Of a stretch of 64,000 bases of DNA, positions 41,586 through 50,581 are shown piece by piece. Position 1 is the first letter of the stretch. Each line of letters opens with the position of its first letter. This DNA is from Betaproteobacteria bacterium (lineage in GTDB: Bacteria > Pseudomonadota > Gammaproteobacteria > Burkholderiales > SG8-39): NCBI GenBank assembly GCA_016195915.1, contig JACPYS010000030.1:60824-124823 (forward strand), in the 5' to 3' direction. The notes beneath the pieces were generated by a model. That model ran no database searches and was not told the origin of the DNA. It was given only the letters and a program-made list of their open reading frames with translations. The translations under genes were made by a program, and so were the position numbers.

Positions 41586-43607
41586 TCAGATCCCCGCCGC
41601 CAGCTCAGCCCCCTCACGCATCGCACGCATCGCATCCAGTTCCCCCGCCTCACGCGCGCCGCCAATCAGGTGTGGTTTCTTGCCGTGCGCTTCGAGATGT
41701 GAGGCGAGCGTGCGCAGCGGATCCTGGCCGGTGCACAGCACGACGGTATCGGCCGGAATCACGCGCTCCTTGCCCTCCAGTGCAATGTGTACGCCGGCGT
41801 CGTCGATCTTCCTGTACTCGACGCCGCGCAGCATTTCCACGCGCGCGCGGGCGAGTTCGATGCGGTGCACCCAGCCTGTAGTCTTGCCCAGTGTGCTGCC
41901 GAACGGAGTCGCGGAGCGTTTCAGCATGGTGATGCGGTGCGCGGGATTCGCGTCGTGCGGCTGTTCAACAGCCAACCCGCCCGCGCTCTTGGCATCGGAG
42001 ACGATGCCCCAGTGCGATGAGAACGCCTGTGCGTCAACCTGCACCTTGCCGTTTCTCTCGAGCAGATACAGCGCCACGTCGAAGCCGATGCCGCCTGCGC
42101 CGAGGATGACGACGCGCTCGCCGACCGATACACGGCCCGAGAGGACATCGACGTAGCCGGCGACCTTCTTGTGCTCCACTCCGGGGATGGCCGGGGTGCG
42201 CGGCGCGATGCCGCTGGCGAGCACCACTTCGTCGTAGTCCTTGAGTTCGGCATCGTTCGCGACATGGTTCAGGGCCACGGTCACGCCCGCGCGGCGCAGC
42301 CGCTCGGCAAAATATGCGACGGACTCGCCGAACTCCTGCTTGCCAGGGATGCGCCTGGCGAGGTTGAACTGGCCGCCCAGTTCGGTGGATTTTTCGTACA
42401 GGGTCACGGCGTGGCCGCGCTCGGCGGCGACGGCGGCGAAGGAGAGGCCGGCCGGCCCGCCACCGACGACGGCGATGCGCTTCTTCGCCTGCGCAGCGCG
42501 GTAGACCAGTTCCGTTTCGTGGCAGGCGCGCGGATTGACCACACAACTCGCAACGCGCAAGTCGAAGATTTCGTCGAGGCAGGCCTGGTTGCAGCCGAAG
42601 CAGATGTTGATGCCGAGGCGGTCGCCGGCTTTGGCCTTGTTGGCGAAATCGGGATCGGCGAGCATCGGCCGCGCGAGGGAAACCATGTCGGCGTCGCCGC
42701 GCGCGAGGATGTCTTCGGCAAGTTCCGGCGCGTTGATGCGGTTGGAGGCGATTACGGGGATCGTCACCACTTCCTTGAGGCGCCGCGTCGCCCAGGCGAA
42801 GCCACCGCGCGGCACGGAATGGGCGATGGTCGGAATGCGGGCCTCATGCCAGCCCACGCCGGAATTGAGGAGGTCGGCGCCGGCGGATTCGATCGCGCGC
42901 GCAAGCTGCAGGATTTCGTCGCCCGAGAGGCCGCCTTCGACGAGGTCGAGGACCGATATGCGGTACTGCAGGATGAAGTCGCTGCCGCAGCGTTCGCGCA
43001 CGCGGCGCACGATCCCGGTGGCGAAGCGCATCCGGTTCTCGAGCGCTCCGCCCCATTCATCCGTGCGCTGGTTGGTGCGCAGGCAAAGGAACTGGTTGAT
43101 CAGGTAGCCCTCGGAACCCATGATCTCCACGCCGTCGTAACCCGCTTCTTTCGCGAGCAGCGCGCCGCGCGCGAAGTCTTCGATAGTCTGTTCCACTTCG
43201 GCCGACGTCAGTTCGCGTGGCGAGAGCGGGTTGATGGGCGCCTTGATGGGCGAGGGGGCGACGAGCTTCGGGTTCTTGCTATAGCGCCCGCCGTGCAGCA
43301 ACTGCAGCAGGATCCTTCCGCCCGCGTCGTGCACGGCCTGCGGAATGGCGCGGTGGCGGTCGCGGTCCTCGGCATCCATCATCGTCTCGCGCCACGGCCC
43401 GAGGCATCCCGCCACGTTGGGCGAGAACGCGCCGGTGACGATGAGCGCAACGCCGCCGCGCGCACGTTCGGCGAAGAATGCAGCGAGCCGACCTGGTCCG
43501 TCCTTCATCGCTTCCAGCCCGGTGTGCATCGAGCCCATCAGGATGCGGTTGGGAAGGGTGAGGTGTGCGAGCTTGAGCGGCGTGAAAAGTCTTGGGTAGG
43601 CGGGCAT
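41586..43607 (-). CDS. fadH: NADPH-dependent 2,4-dienoyl-CoA reductase type flavoprotein
   Basis: 673 aa from the ATG at 43607. The N-terminal old-yellow-enzyme TIM barrel (LFTPLKLAHLTLPNRILMGS ... QLLHGGRYS) is followed by a 4Fe-4S cysteine cluster (CFGCNQACLDEIF ... CVVNP) and an FAD/NAD(P) module (VVGGGPAGLSFAAVAAERGH). FadH reduces 2,4-dienoyl-CoA in oxidation of unsaturated fatty acids. The neighbouring thioesterase, hydratase and FadD-like genes agree. Related trimethylamine- or NADH:flavin-oxidoreductase functions cannot be excluded. Confidence 0.9.
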   Translation of the reverse strand: MPAYPRLFTPLKLAHLTLPNRILMGSMHTGLEAMKDGPGRLAAFFAERARGGVALIVTGAFSPNVAGCLGPWRETMMDAEDRDRHRAIPQAVHDAGGRILLQLLHGGRYSKNPKLVAPSPIKAPINPLSPRELTSAEVEQTIEDFARGALLAKEAGYDGVEIMGSEGYLINQFLCLRTNQRTDEWGGALENRMRFATGIVRRVRERCGSDFILQYRISVLDLVEGGLSGDEILQLARAIESAGADLLNSGVGWHEARIPTIAHSVPRGGFAWATRRLKEVVTIPVIASNRINAPELAEDILARGDADMVSLARPMLADPDFANKAKAGDRLGINICFGCNQACLDEIFDLRVASCVVNPRACHETELVYRAAQAKKRIAVVGGGPAGLSFAAVAAERGHAVTLYEKSTELGGQFNLARRIPGKQEFGESVAYFAERLRRAGVTVALNHVANDAELKDYDEVVLASGIAPRTPAIPGVEHKKVAGYVDVLSGRVSVGERVVILGAGGIGFDVALYLLERNGKVQVDAQAFSSHWGIVSDAKSAGGLAVEQPHDANPAHRITMLKRSATPFGSTLGKTTGWVHRIELARARVEMLRGVEYRKIDDAGVHIALEGKERVIPADTVVLCTGQDPLRTLASHLEAHGKKPHLIGGAREAGELDAMRAMREGAELAAGI

Positions 43608-43620
43608 GGTGGCCCGCATT

Positions 43621-44475
43621 CTATCCGCGCGTGACGAGCACTGTCCCGATGAGAATCAACACCGCGCCTGCGAGCGCACCGGCCGGAAGCGTCTCGCCGA
43701 GGAACAGCATGCCCCACAGGATGCCGAAGGGCGGAATCAGGTAGGTAACGGTCAGCGCGTTGGTCGCGCCGGTATCGGCAATGAGGCGAAAGTACATCAG
43801 GAATCCGACCGCGCCGCACAGCAGTCCGAGCGCGAGCAGGTTTGCGCTCACGAGAAGCGAGGGCGCTTCGTTGGGAAGAAAAAACGGCGCAGCGGGGAGG
43901 ATCAGTAGGCCGGCGGCGAGTTGGCTCATCGCCGCGATGCCGGGTGAAGGCGCGTCGGCTGCGTATTTGCGGATCAGCACGCCCGTATATCCGTAGCACA
44001 CGCAGGCCGCGATGCAGGCCGCGACCGCCCAGCCGAACATCGGCGTATTCGCGAAGCCCTCCGGGCGGGCGACCAAGGCGACCCCTGCGACGCCGAAGAC
44101 GAAGCCCGCGATCTTGCGCGCGTTCAGGCGCTCGCCGAGCAGCGCGGCGCCGAACAGCGCGCCGAACATCGGTGCAGTGGCATTGACGATCGAGGCGAGC
44201 GAAGCGGGAATGTGCAGCGCCGCGTACGAATAGAACAGCGACGGGAGCGCCATGTTGACCACGCCGATTGCGATGTACTGCCGGCCGAAGCGGCGCCACT
44301 GGGTATCGAAACCCCTGAACCGAAACCACGCGATGAGCGCCAAGCCCGCGATCAGCACGCGCGCATCGGCAACCACGACCGGACCGAGCACCGGCGCGGT
44401 CACGCGCATGAAGATGAACGCGCCGCCCCAGATCGCGGCGAGCGCGACCAGCCGGACATAGTCGGCCGCTTTCAC
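43621..44475 (-). CDS. EamA/DMT family transporter
   Basis: 284 aa, ten predicted helices in two EamA repeats (YVRLVALAAIWGGAFIFMRV ... NALTVTYLIPPFGILWGMLF). The GTG start at 44475 overlaps the stop of the Ada-like gene upstream (GTGA), so the two are co-translated. Probable metabolite exporter; substrate unknown. Confidence 0.88.
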   Translation of the reverse strand: MKAADYVRLVALAAIWGGAFIFMRVTAPVLGPVVVADARVLIAGLALIAWFRFRGFDTQWRRFGRQYIAIGVVNMALPSLFYSYAALHIPASLASIVNATAPMFGALFGAALLGERLNARKIAGFVFGVAGVALVARPEGFANTPMFGWAVAACIAACVCYGYTGVLIRKYAADAPSPGIAAMSQLAAGLLILPAAPFFLPNEAPSLLVSANLLALGLLCGAVGFLMYFRLIADTGATNALTVTYLIPPFGILWGMLFLGETLPAGALAGAVLILIGTVLVTRG

Positions 44476-45293
44476 CGGCGCGCGCGCTTTTCCAGCTCGA
44501 GCAGTTTTTCCTTGCGCGCCACGCCCCAGGCGTAACCGCCCATGCCGCCGTCGGTGCGCACCGCGCGGTGGCAGGGGATGACGAGGGCCACGGGATTCGC
44601 TCCGCAGGCGCTGCCCACCGCGCGCACCGCGCGCGGCGCGCCGATCGCCTTTGCAATGTCGCTGTAGGTGCGGGTCTTGCCGCGCGGAATGGCGCGCAGC
44701 GCTTCCCACACCTTGCGCTGAAACACGGTGCCACGGATGTCGAGCGGCACGCGCGCGAGCGAACCTTCACCCGCAAGAAACGCCATCACGCGCTTCTTCG
44801 CATCGGCGAGCGGCCGCGCGTCTTCCACCAATTGCGCCTCGCTGAACTCGTCGTTGAGCATGGCGCGCAATTCGTTCGAGTTCGCGCCGATCTTCACCGA
44901 GCACAGCCCCGCACCGCTCGCGGCGAGCAGCACCTTGCCGAGCGGCGAGTCGAACACGGTCCAGCTGATGGCGAGTCCGCGTCCCTTGGCGCGGTAGGCG
45001 CTCGCGCGCATGCCCATTTGCGCGGCGGCCTTCTCGTAGAAGCGCGACAGCGACCCGTATCCCGCGTCGAACACCGCTGCGGTGACGCGCGCGCCACCGC
45101 GCAGCGAAGATTTCATGCGTTCCATGCGCAGCGCCTCCTGGAAGGTTTGCGGCGAGACGCCGAGGCGCGCCTTGAAGCGCCGCTGCAGGTGGAAGGGACT
45201 CGCGCCCACCGCACGCGCTAGCTCGGCGAGCGTGGTGCGCTCGCCGCAGCGGGCTTGCAGGTAGTTGCGCGCTTTCTCGATCAGGTCGGCCAT
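44472..45293 (-). CDS. Ada-like AraC-HTH/methylated-DNA-cysteine methyltransferase
   Basis: 273 aa from the ATG at 45293 (45302 possible). An AraC-type helix-turn-helix region (ERTTLAELARAVGASPFHLQ, about residues 20-100) is fused to a methyltransferase domain with the acceptor Cys in NPVALVIPCHRAVR. It repairs O6-methylguanine by suicide methyl transfer. It lacks the N-terminal zinc domain that lets full Ada sense methylphosphotriesters, so its regulatory role may differ. It is coupled to a DMT transporter gene downstream. Confidence 0.9.
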   Translation of the reverse strand: MADLIEKARNYLQARCGERTTLAELARAVGASPFHLQRRFKARLGVSPQTFQEALRMERMKSSLRGGARVTAAVFDAGYGSLSRFYEKAAAQMGMRASAYRAKGRGLAISWTVFDSPLGKVLLAASGAGLCSVKIGANSNELRAMLNDEFSEAQLVEDARPLADAKKRVMAFLAGEGSLARVPLDIRGTVFQRKVWEALRAIPRGKTRTYSDIAKAIGAPRAVRAVGSACGANPVALVIPCHRAVRTDGGMGGYAWGVARKEKLLELEKRARR

Positions 45294-45340
45294 GCGGGGC
45301 ATGATAGCCGCGCCGCCCGGGCAAAACTATCCGAAGCTTG

Positions 45341-45901
45341 CTACACGCGCCCCTTTTGCCAATCGCGCTCCACCTGGAGCACTTCGGGCGACTCGATATC
45401 GACGCGCAAGGCCATTACCATCGTGCCGAGCGCGCGGTAGTAGGTCGCCGACATCGCGATGTCGGTGATCTGCCGCGGCGTGTAGTGCCGCCGGATCTGC
45501 TCGAAGGCGGCGTCGCTCACGAACTCGGCGCCGAACAGTTCGGCGATGAAGCGCGCGATGGCCTGCTCCGCGGCCGGCAACGCGGCGGGCGTGCGCCCCG
45601 CGCCGATGTCGTCGATCGCGGATTGGGCGATCCCTGCCTGCAGCGCGAGCGCGCTGTGGTGGGTCCATGCGTAGGGCACGCCCCGTGCGGCGCACAGGAT
45701 CGAAAGTTCGCGCAAGCGCTCGGGCAGGTCGCTGCGGTACTTGACGTATTCGCCGAAGCGCGCGAGGTGCCTGAGCCCGGCCGGGGCGTGGCCGAGCGAG
45801 CGCAGCGCATTGGAGACGAAGCCGCGCGTCGCCTTGATCTCGGCGAATACCTCTGCGAGTTCCGCATCGCTCTCTTCGTCTGCTGCTGGAAGCCGGCTCA
45901 T
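45341..45901 (-). CDS. Carboxymuconolactone decarboxylase family protein
   Basis: 186 aa. The CMD/AhpD-like helical core is seen in ELSILCAARGVPYAWTHHSALALQAGI ... ITDIAMSATYYRALGTMV. It lacks the CxxC pair of AhpD peroxidases, so decarboxylase/hydrolase-type or unknown chemistry is more likely than peroxidase. It starts 2 nt after the broken threonine-dehydratase-like gene, so the two were probably an operon. Confidence 0.83.
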   Translation of the reverse strand: MSRLPAADEESDAELAEVFAEIKATRGFVSNALRSLGHAPAGLRHLARFGEYVKYRSDLPERLRELSILCAARGVPYAWTHHSALALQAGIAQSAIDDIGAGRTPAALPAAEQAIARFIAELFGAEFVSDAAFEQIRRHYTPRQITDIAMSATYYRALGTMVMALRVDIESPEVLQVERDWQKGRV

Positions 45902-45902
45902 T

Positions 45903-46680
45903 TCAACCCTCGGAGAGCGCCGCGACATACATGTCGCGGTCGATGTTTCCGCCCGAGGCGACCACGGCGAAGCGCGAGCCCCTGCGCTCGCGGTCCTTCA
46001 TCAGCGCTGCGAGCGGCGCGGCGCCCGCGCCCTCGACCAGGTTGTGGGTGTCGGTGTAGAAATGACGCACGGCGGCCTTCACCTCGTCGTCGGAGACGCG
46101 CACGACGCGCTCGCAGCCGGCCATGATCGCGTCAAGCGCCGCGGGCACCGGGACGCGCACCGCCATGCCATCCGCAAACGTGTCCGCGCTTTCGGTCTCC
46201 ACCGGGCGGCCTGCCTCGAACGAGCGTGCGTAGCAATCGGCCCGATCGGAAACCACGCCGATCACCCTGGTGCGCAGGCCGAGCGCATCGCGCCAGGCGA
46301 TCAGGCCGCACACGCCTGAGCCGCAACCGATCGGCGCATACACAGCGTCGAGGTCCGGCACCGTGGAATACAGTTCATACGCATAGCTGCCGACGCCGGC
46401 GATCAATTCGGGCTGGAACGGGCCGACGAATTCGAGCTGGTGTTCTCTTGCGAGCGTGGCCGCGTGCTCGCGCGCTGCGTCGAAATCGCGTCCGTGCTCG
46501 ATGACTTCCGCGCCCCAGGCGCGCATCGGCGCCGGTCGGCGTGTGGTTCTCGTGCTTCACCCACACCTCCGTGCCGACGCGCTCGCACATCAGCGGCCAG
46601 GCGTACTGCGGCGTGGGCGGAATAACCGAGTGGACGAGACGCGTCGCGTCCTCGAGCGCGCTGCGCGTGAGTCCGAGCAT
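45903..46680 (-). pseudogene. Threonine dehydratase-like (IlvA/TdcB fold) gene with internal deletion and frameshift
   Basis: The first 50 codons (MLGLTRSALEDATRLVHSVI ... CERVGTEVWVKHENHTPTGA) are in one frame; the remainder (MRAWGAEVIEHGRDFDAARE ... VVASGGNIDRD) is in another, with the junction near 46526-46531. Compared with the family, about 60 residues are missing, including the FKxRG segment with the PLP-binding Lys and the GNH loop. The enzyme cannot be active as written. Microhomology of GGCGC-type bases at the junction would fit deletion; assembly collapse is the alternative. Confidence 0.85.
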
Positions 46681-46699
46681 CAGTTCGCCGCGCTGCCGG

Positions 46700-47137
46700 T
46701 CATGGTTCCGAGGCCTCCACCCAGTGGCCCTTGACGGTGACGCACTTGCCGCGGAACGTCGCAACCAGCGCGCCGGCCTGGTTCTCTACCCGCACGTCGT
46801 AGACGCCGGTGCGGCCGACGCGCGCCTGTTCCACCGCGGTGGCGACGAGCACGTCGCCGATATGCCCGGGCGCGAGGAAATCGATGTTGCAGCCGACCGC
46901 CACCGAATACTGGTTGTGGCTGTTGCAGGCGTAGCCGAAACTCGAATCGGCGAGCGTGAAGATGACACCGCCATGGCAGCTGTCGCGGCCATTGACCATG
47001 TCGCGCGTGATCCGCATCGACAGGCGCGCGTAACCGGGGCGCATCTCCTCGAGCTTCATGCCGAGCCGCTGCGAGGCGGTGTCGCCGGCCCACATGGCAT
47101 CGGCGCACGCGCGCGCGAGTTTCAACTTGTCGGTCAT
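46700..47137 (-). CDS. PaaI-type hot-dog thioesterase
   Basis: 145 aa. The segment VNGRDSCHGGVIFTLADSSF with GYACNSHN is the PaaI signature; Asn/His/Asp of this stretch form the active site. PaaI releases ring-hydroxylated phenylacetyl-CoA and other dead-end CoA esters. The ATG at 47137 fits the family N-terminus. It is divergent from the enoyl-CoA hydratase gene with about 75 nt between. Confidence 0.88.
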   Translation of the reverse strand: MTDKLKLARACADAMWAGDTASQRLGMKLEEMRPGYARLSMRITRDMVNGRDSCHGGVIFTLADSSFGYACNSHNQYSVAVGCNIDFLAPGHIGDVLVATAVEQARVGRTGVYDVRVENQAGALVATFRGKCVTVKGHWVEASEP

Positions 47138-47212
47138 CGCAGGCGGAAGGATAACCCGAAGCATGGACCACGGGCGATAGAATAGCCGCATGCCAAAATT
47201 GCAGGAGTCGAC

Positions 47213-47989
47213 ATGCCTTACGAATTCATCCTGACCGAAACGCGCGGCCGCGTCGCGCTCATCCGCCTGAACCGTTCCAAGCAGATGAACGCGCTCAACC
47301 CCAAGCTGATGCAGGAGCTAGGGCAGGCCTTGGACGGCTACGACGCCGACGACGGCGTTGGTGCAATCGTGATCACCGGCAACGAAAAGGCGTTCGCTGC
47401 CGGGGCCGATATCGCGGTGATGCAGAACTACAGCTTCATGGACGTGTACAAGTCGAACTACATCACACGCGATTGGGAGCACATCCGCAACATCAGGAAA
47501 CCGGTGATCGCTGCGGTGGCGGGTTACGCGCTGGGCGGCGGTTGCGAGCTGGCCATGATGTGCGACATCGTGATCGCGGCCGAGAGCGCGAAGTTCGGCC
47601 AGCCCGAGATCAACCTCGGAACGTTTCCCGGCGCGGGCGGGACGCAGCGGCTCCCCCGTGCGGTGGGCAAGGCGAAGGCGATGGACCTGTGCTTGAGCGC
47701 GCGCATGATGGACGCGGCCGAAGCCGAGCGCTCGGGCCTGGTTTCGCGTGTGGTCCCGTCGGACAAGCTCATGGACGAGGCGCTCGCGGTGGCAGAAAAG
47801 ATCGCGAGCTATTCGCTGCCCGTGGCGATGATGGTCAAGGAGGCGGTCAACCGCGCTTACGAAACCACGCTCTCCGAGGGCGTGCATTTCGAGCGGCGCA
47901 TGTTCCACGCGACCTTCGGGCTCGATGACCAGAAGGAAGGCATGGCGGCCTTCGTCGAGAAACGCAAGCCGGTGTTCAAGCACCGCTGA
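47213..47989 (+). CDS. Enoyl-CoA hydratase (crotonase family)
   Basis: 258 aa, full length. Oxyanion-hole segments AFAAGADIAVM and GYALGGGCELAMMCDI and the catalytic-Glu regions GGGCELA and GQPEINLGTFPGAGGTQRLPR are intact. It hydrates trans-2-enoyl-CoA. A GCAGGAG site precedes the ATG. Similar proteins are called FadB1x or PaaF; the neighbours (PaaI-like thioesterase, FadD-like ligase) fit fatty or phenylacetic acid catabolism, but the exact substrate is open. Confidence 0.92.
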   Translation: MPYEFILTETRGRVALIRLNRSKQMNALNPKLMQELGQALDGYDADDGVGAIVITGNEKAFAAGADIAVMQNYSFMDVYKSNYITRDWEHIRNIRKPVIAAVAGYALGGGCELAMMCDIVIAAESAKFGQPEINLGTFPGAGGTQRLPRAVGKAKAMDLCLSARMMDAAEAERSGLVSRVVPSDKLMDEALAVAEKIASYSLPVAMMVKEAVNRAYETTLSEGVHFERRMFHATFGLDDQKEGMAAFVEKRKPVFKHR

Positions 47990-48068
47990 TGGCGATGGGG
48001 CGGCACCGCTCGCGCGGTTGGCAAAGCGCTAGAATGGCCGCGTCCACCGCAACCGCAGAGGAAGGGCC

Positions 48069-49624
48069 ATGGAAAAGATCTGGCTGAAGAGCTATCCGCC
48101 CGGGGTTCCCGCCGAAGTCGACTACGCGCAGTTCAAGTCGATCGGAGACCTGGTGGACAAGAAGGTGGCGGAGTTCAGCAGCCGCCCGGCTTTCCACTGC
48201 ATGGGCAAGACCATCAGCTTCGGCGAACTCGATCGGCTGTCGCGCGCATTCGCGGTCTGGCTGCAATCGAAGGGTTACGGCAAGGGCGTGCGCGTCGCGC
48301 TGATGATGCCCAACTGCCTCCAGTATCCGGTCGCGTTGTACGGCACGCTGCGTGCGGGCGGAATCGTGGTGAACGTCAATCCCCTGTACACCGCGCGCGA
48401 ACTCAAGCACCAGCTCAAGGACGCGGGCGCGGAAGTGATCGTGATCTCGTGGTGCGCAACGTGAAGAAGATGGTGCCGGCCTTCGAGCTGCCCGCGGCGG
48501 TGCGCTTCAATGACGTGCTTGCGCAGGCCGCCGGACTGACGTTGAAGCCGGTCGAGGTCGGGCATGAGGACATCGCCTTCCTGCAGTACACGGGCGGCAC
48601 CACCGGCGTGTCCAAGGGGGCGATGCTGCTCCACCGCAACATCCTCGCAAATATCGAACAGATGGACCGATGGCTGCTCACGGGCCTGAAGGGCGAGCCC
48701 GGAACGATCATCACCGCGCTGCCGCTCTACCACATCTTCTCGCTGACGGTGAACTGCCTGTTGATGATGAAGGGGGGCGGCTGCAATGTGCTGATCACCA
48801 ACCCGCGCGACATCCCCGGTTTCGTCAAGGAACTCGGCAAACACCGCTACAACATGATCACGGGCGTGAACACCCTGTTCAACGCGCTGCTCCATGACCC
48901 CGATTTCGCCAAGCTCGATTTCTCGGCGCTGAAGGTCACCGGCGGCGGCGGCATGGCGGTGCAAAAGGCGGTCGCCGACAAGTGGAAGCAGATGACCGGC
49001 AGCACGCTGCTCGAGGGTTACGGCCTGACCGAGACGAGTCCGGTGGCGACGATGAATCCGCTCGACCTCGCCGAGTACAGCGGCTCGATCGGCTTGCCGG
49101 TGCCTTCGACGGAGATCGCGATCCGCGACGACGACAAGCAGGATGTCAAGCAGGGCGAGCCGGGCGAGATCTGCATCCGCGGGCCGCAGGTGATGAAAGG
49201 ATACTGGCAGCGCCCCGACGAGACCGCGAAGGTGATCGGGCCCGACGGTTTTCTCTACACCGGCGACGTCGGCGTGATGGACGAAAAGGGGTTCATCCGC
49301 ATCGTCGACCGCAAGAAGGACATGATCCTGGTATCGGGCTTCAACGTGTACCCGAACGAGATCGAGCAGGTGGTAGCGATGATGCCGGGGGTGCTGGAAG
49401 TCGCGGCCATCGGCGTGGCGGACGAGCACTCGGGCGAGGTGCCGAAGGTGTTCATCGTCAGGAAAGACCCGTCGCTGACCGAAGCGCAGGTGCACGAGCA
49501 CTGCAAGGAACAGCTGACGGGCTACAAGCGGCCGCGGCACGTCGAGTTTCGCACCGACCTGCCCAAGACCAACGTAGGGAAGATCCTGCGGCGCGCGTTG
49601 CGCGACGACAAAAAGAGCGCCTAG
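48069..49624 (+). pseudogene. fadD: Long-chain fatty acid-CoA ligase (FadD-like) with internal deletion and frameshift
   Basis: Codons 1-126 (MEKIWLKSYPPGVPAEVDYA ... LKDAGAEVIVI) and a second frame from about 48449 (VVRNVKKMVPAFELP ... ILRRALRDDKKSA) together match FadD, but the roughly 40 residues that normally lie between AIVI and VVRNVKK-type segments are missing and the frame shifts. Downstream, the AMP-binding motif YTGGTTGVSKGAM, YGLTETSP and the C-terminal PKTNVGKILRR are intact. The second part alone lacks the N-terminal domain. It is real decay or an assembly deletion. Confidence 0.85.
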
Positions 49625-49660
49625 GCACGCGCGTCGCGAAGCGGCGTAAGCTTTGCGCCA

Positions 49661-50581
49661 TTGAGCTCCCCGCTGCACCTGCTGCGCGGCCTCGGCTGGA
49701 TCCTGCTGTCGATCCTGTGCTGGGCGCCGATGTTCTCGGTCGCCAAGCGCGCGCTGTCCGTGGTGGACGCGTTTGCGCTCGGGACGCTGCGCTACCTCTT
49801 CGGCTCGATCCTGTTCATCGCGTTGCTGTGGGCGATCGAGGGCAGGCAGGCGCTCCGGTTCGAAGGCCGCATCGTTCCGGCGGTGATCTTCGGAACGATC
49901 GGCATTACCGGCTTCAATACGCTGGTGTGGTTCGGCCTCAGCTTCACGCGGCCGGAGCATGCGGCGATCATCATGTCGATGCAGACACCGCTCATCGCCA
50001 TCACCGTATGGCTGACGCGCGGCCAGCGTCCTGCGCCCTTCGTGCTCGGCTGCATCGTCGCAGCGCTCGCCGGGGTGTTCCTGGTGGTGACCAAGGGCGA
50101 TCCCGCACGCGCATTCGAGGGCGGCGCGCTGGGCGGCGATGCGCTGGTGTTTCTCGGCGCGGTGAGCTGGGTCACCTACACCCTCGCCGCGGTACGCTTC
50201 GCGGGCTGGTCGCCGCTGCGGCTCACGGTGCTGACCTGCGTTCCGGGGGCCGTGGGCCTGTTCATTGTGAACGGCATCGCAATTGCCGCTGGCGCAGCGA
50301 CGCTGCCGAGCGCCGCTGCGGTCGCCTCTGTGGGCTGGCAGATCGCGTATTTCTCCACCTGCACCGTGGTACTCGGGGTACTGGGCTTCAATTTCGGGGT
50401 CAAGTATCTCGGGCCGCTCAATACGATGCTGATGCTCAACCTGGTGCCGGTGTGCGTATTCGCGATCGAGGCCGCGCTCGGCCGGCAGTTCCAGACGATC
50501 GAAATCGCCGGTGCGGCGCTGGTGATCGGCGCGCTGGTCGCCAACAACCTGTACCAGCGACGCGCTACTTCAGCGGCGTGA
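49661..50581 (+). CDS. EamA/DMT family transporter
   Basis: 306 aa with ten predicted helices in two repeats (LGWILLSILCWAPMFSVAKR ... FNFGVKYLGPLNTMLMLNLV). The start is taken as the TTG at 49661; no strong ribosome binding site is visible and a later start is possible. It is a likely exporter with unknown substrate. Its last 17 nt overlap the end of the penicillin-acylase gene on the other strand. Confidence 0.87.
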   Translation: MSSPLHLLRGLGWILLSILCWAPMFSVAKRALSVVDAFALGTLRYLFGSILFIALLWAIEGRQALRFEGRIVPAVIFGTIGITGFNTLVWFGLSFTRPEHAAIIMSMQTPLIAITVWLTRGQRPAPFVLGCIVAALAGVFLVVTKGDPARAFEGGALGGDALVFLGAVSWVTYTLAAVRFAGWSPLRLTVLTCVPGAVGLFIVNGIAIAAGAATLPSAAAVASVGWQIAYFSTCTVVLGVLGFNFGVKYLGPLNTMLMLNLVPVCVFAIEAALGRQFQTIEIAGAALVIGALVANNLYQRRATSAA

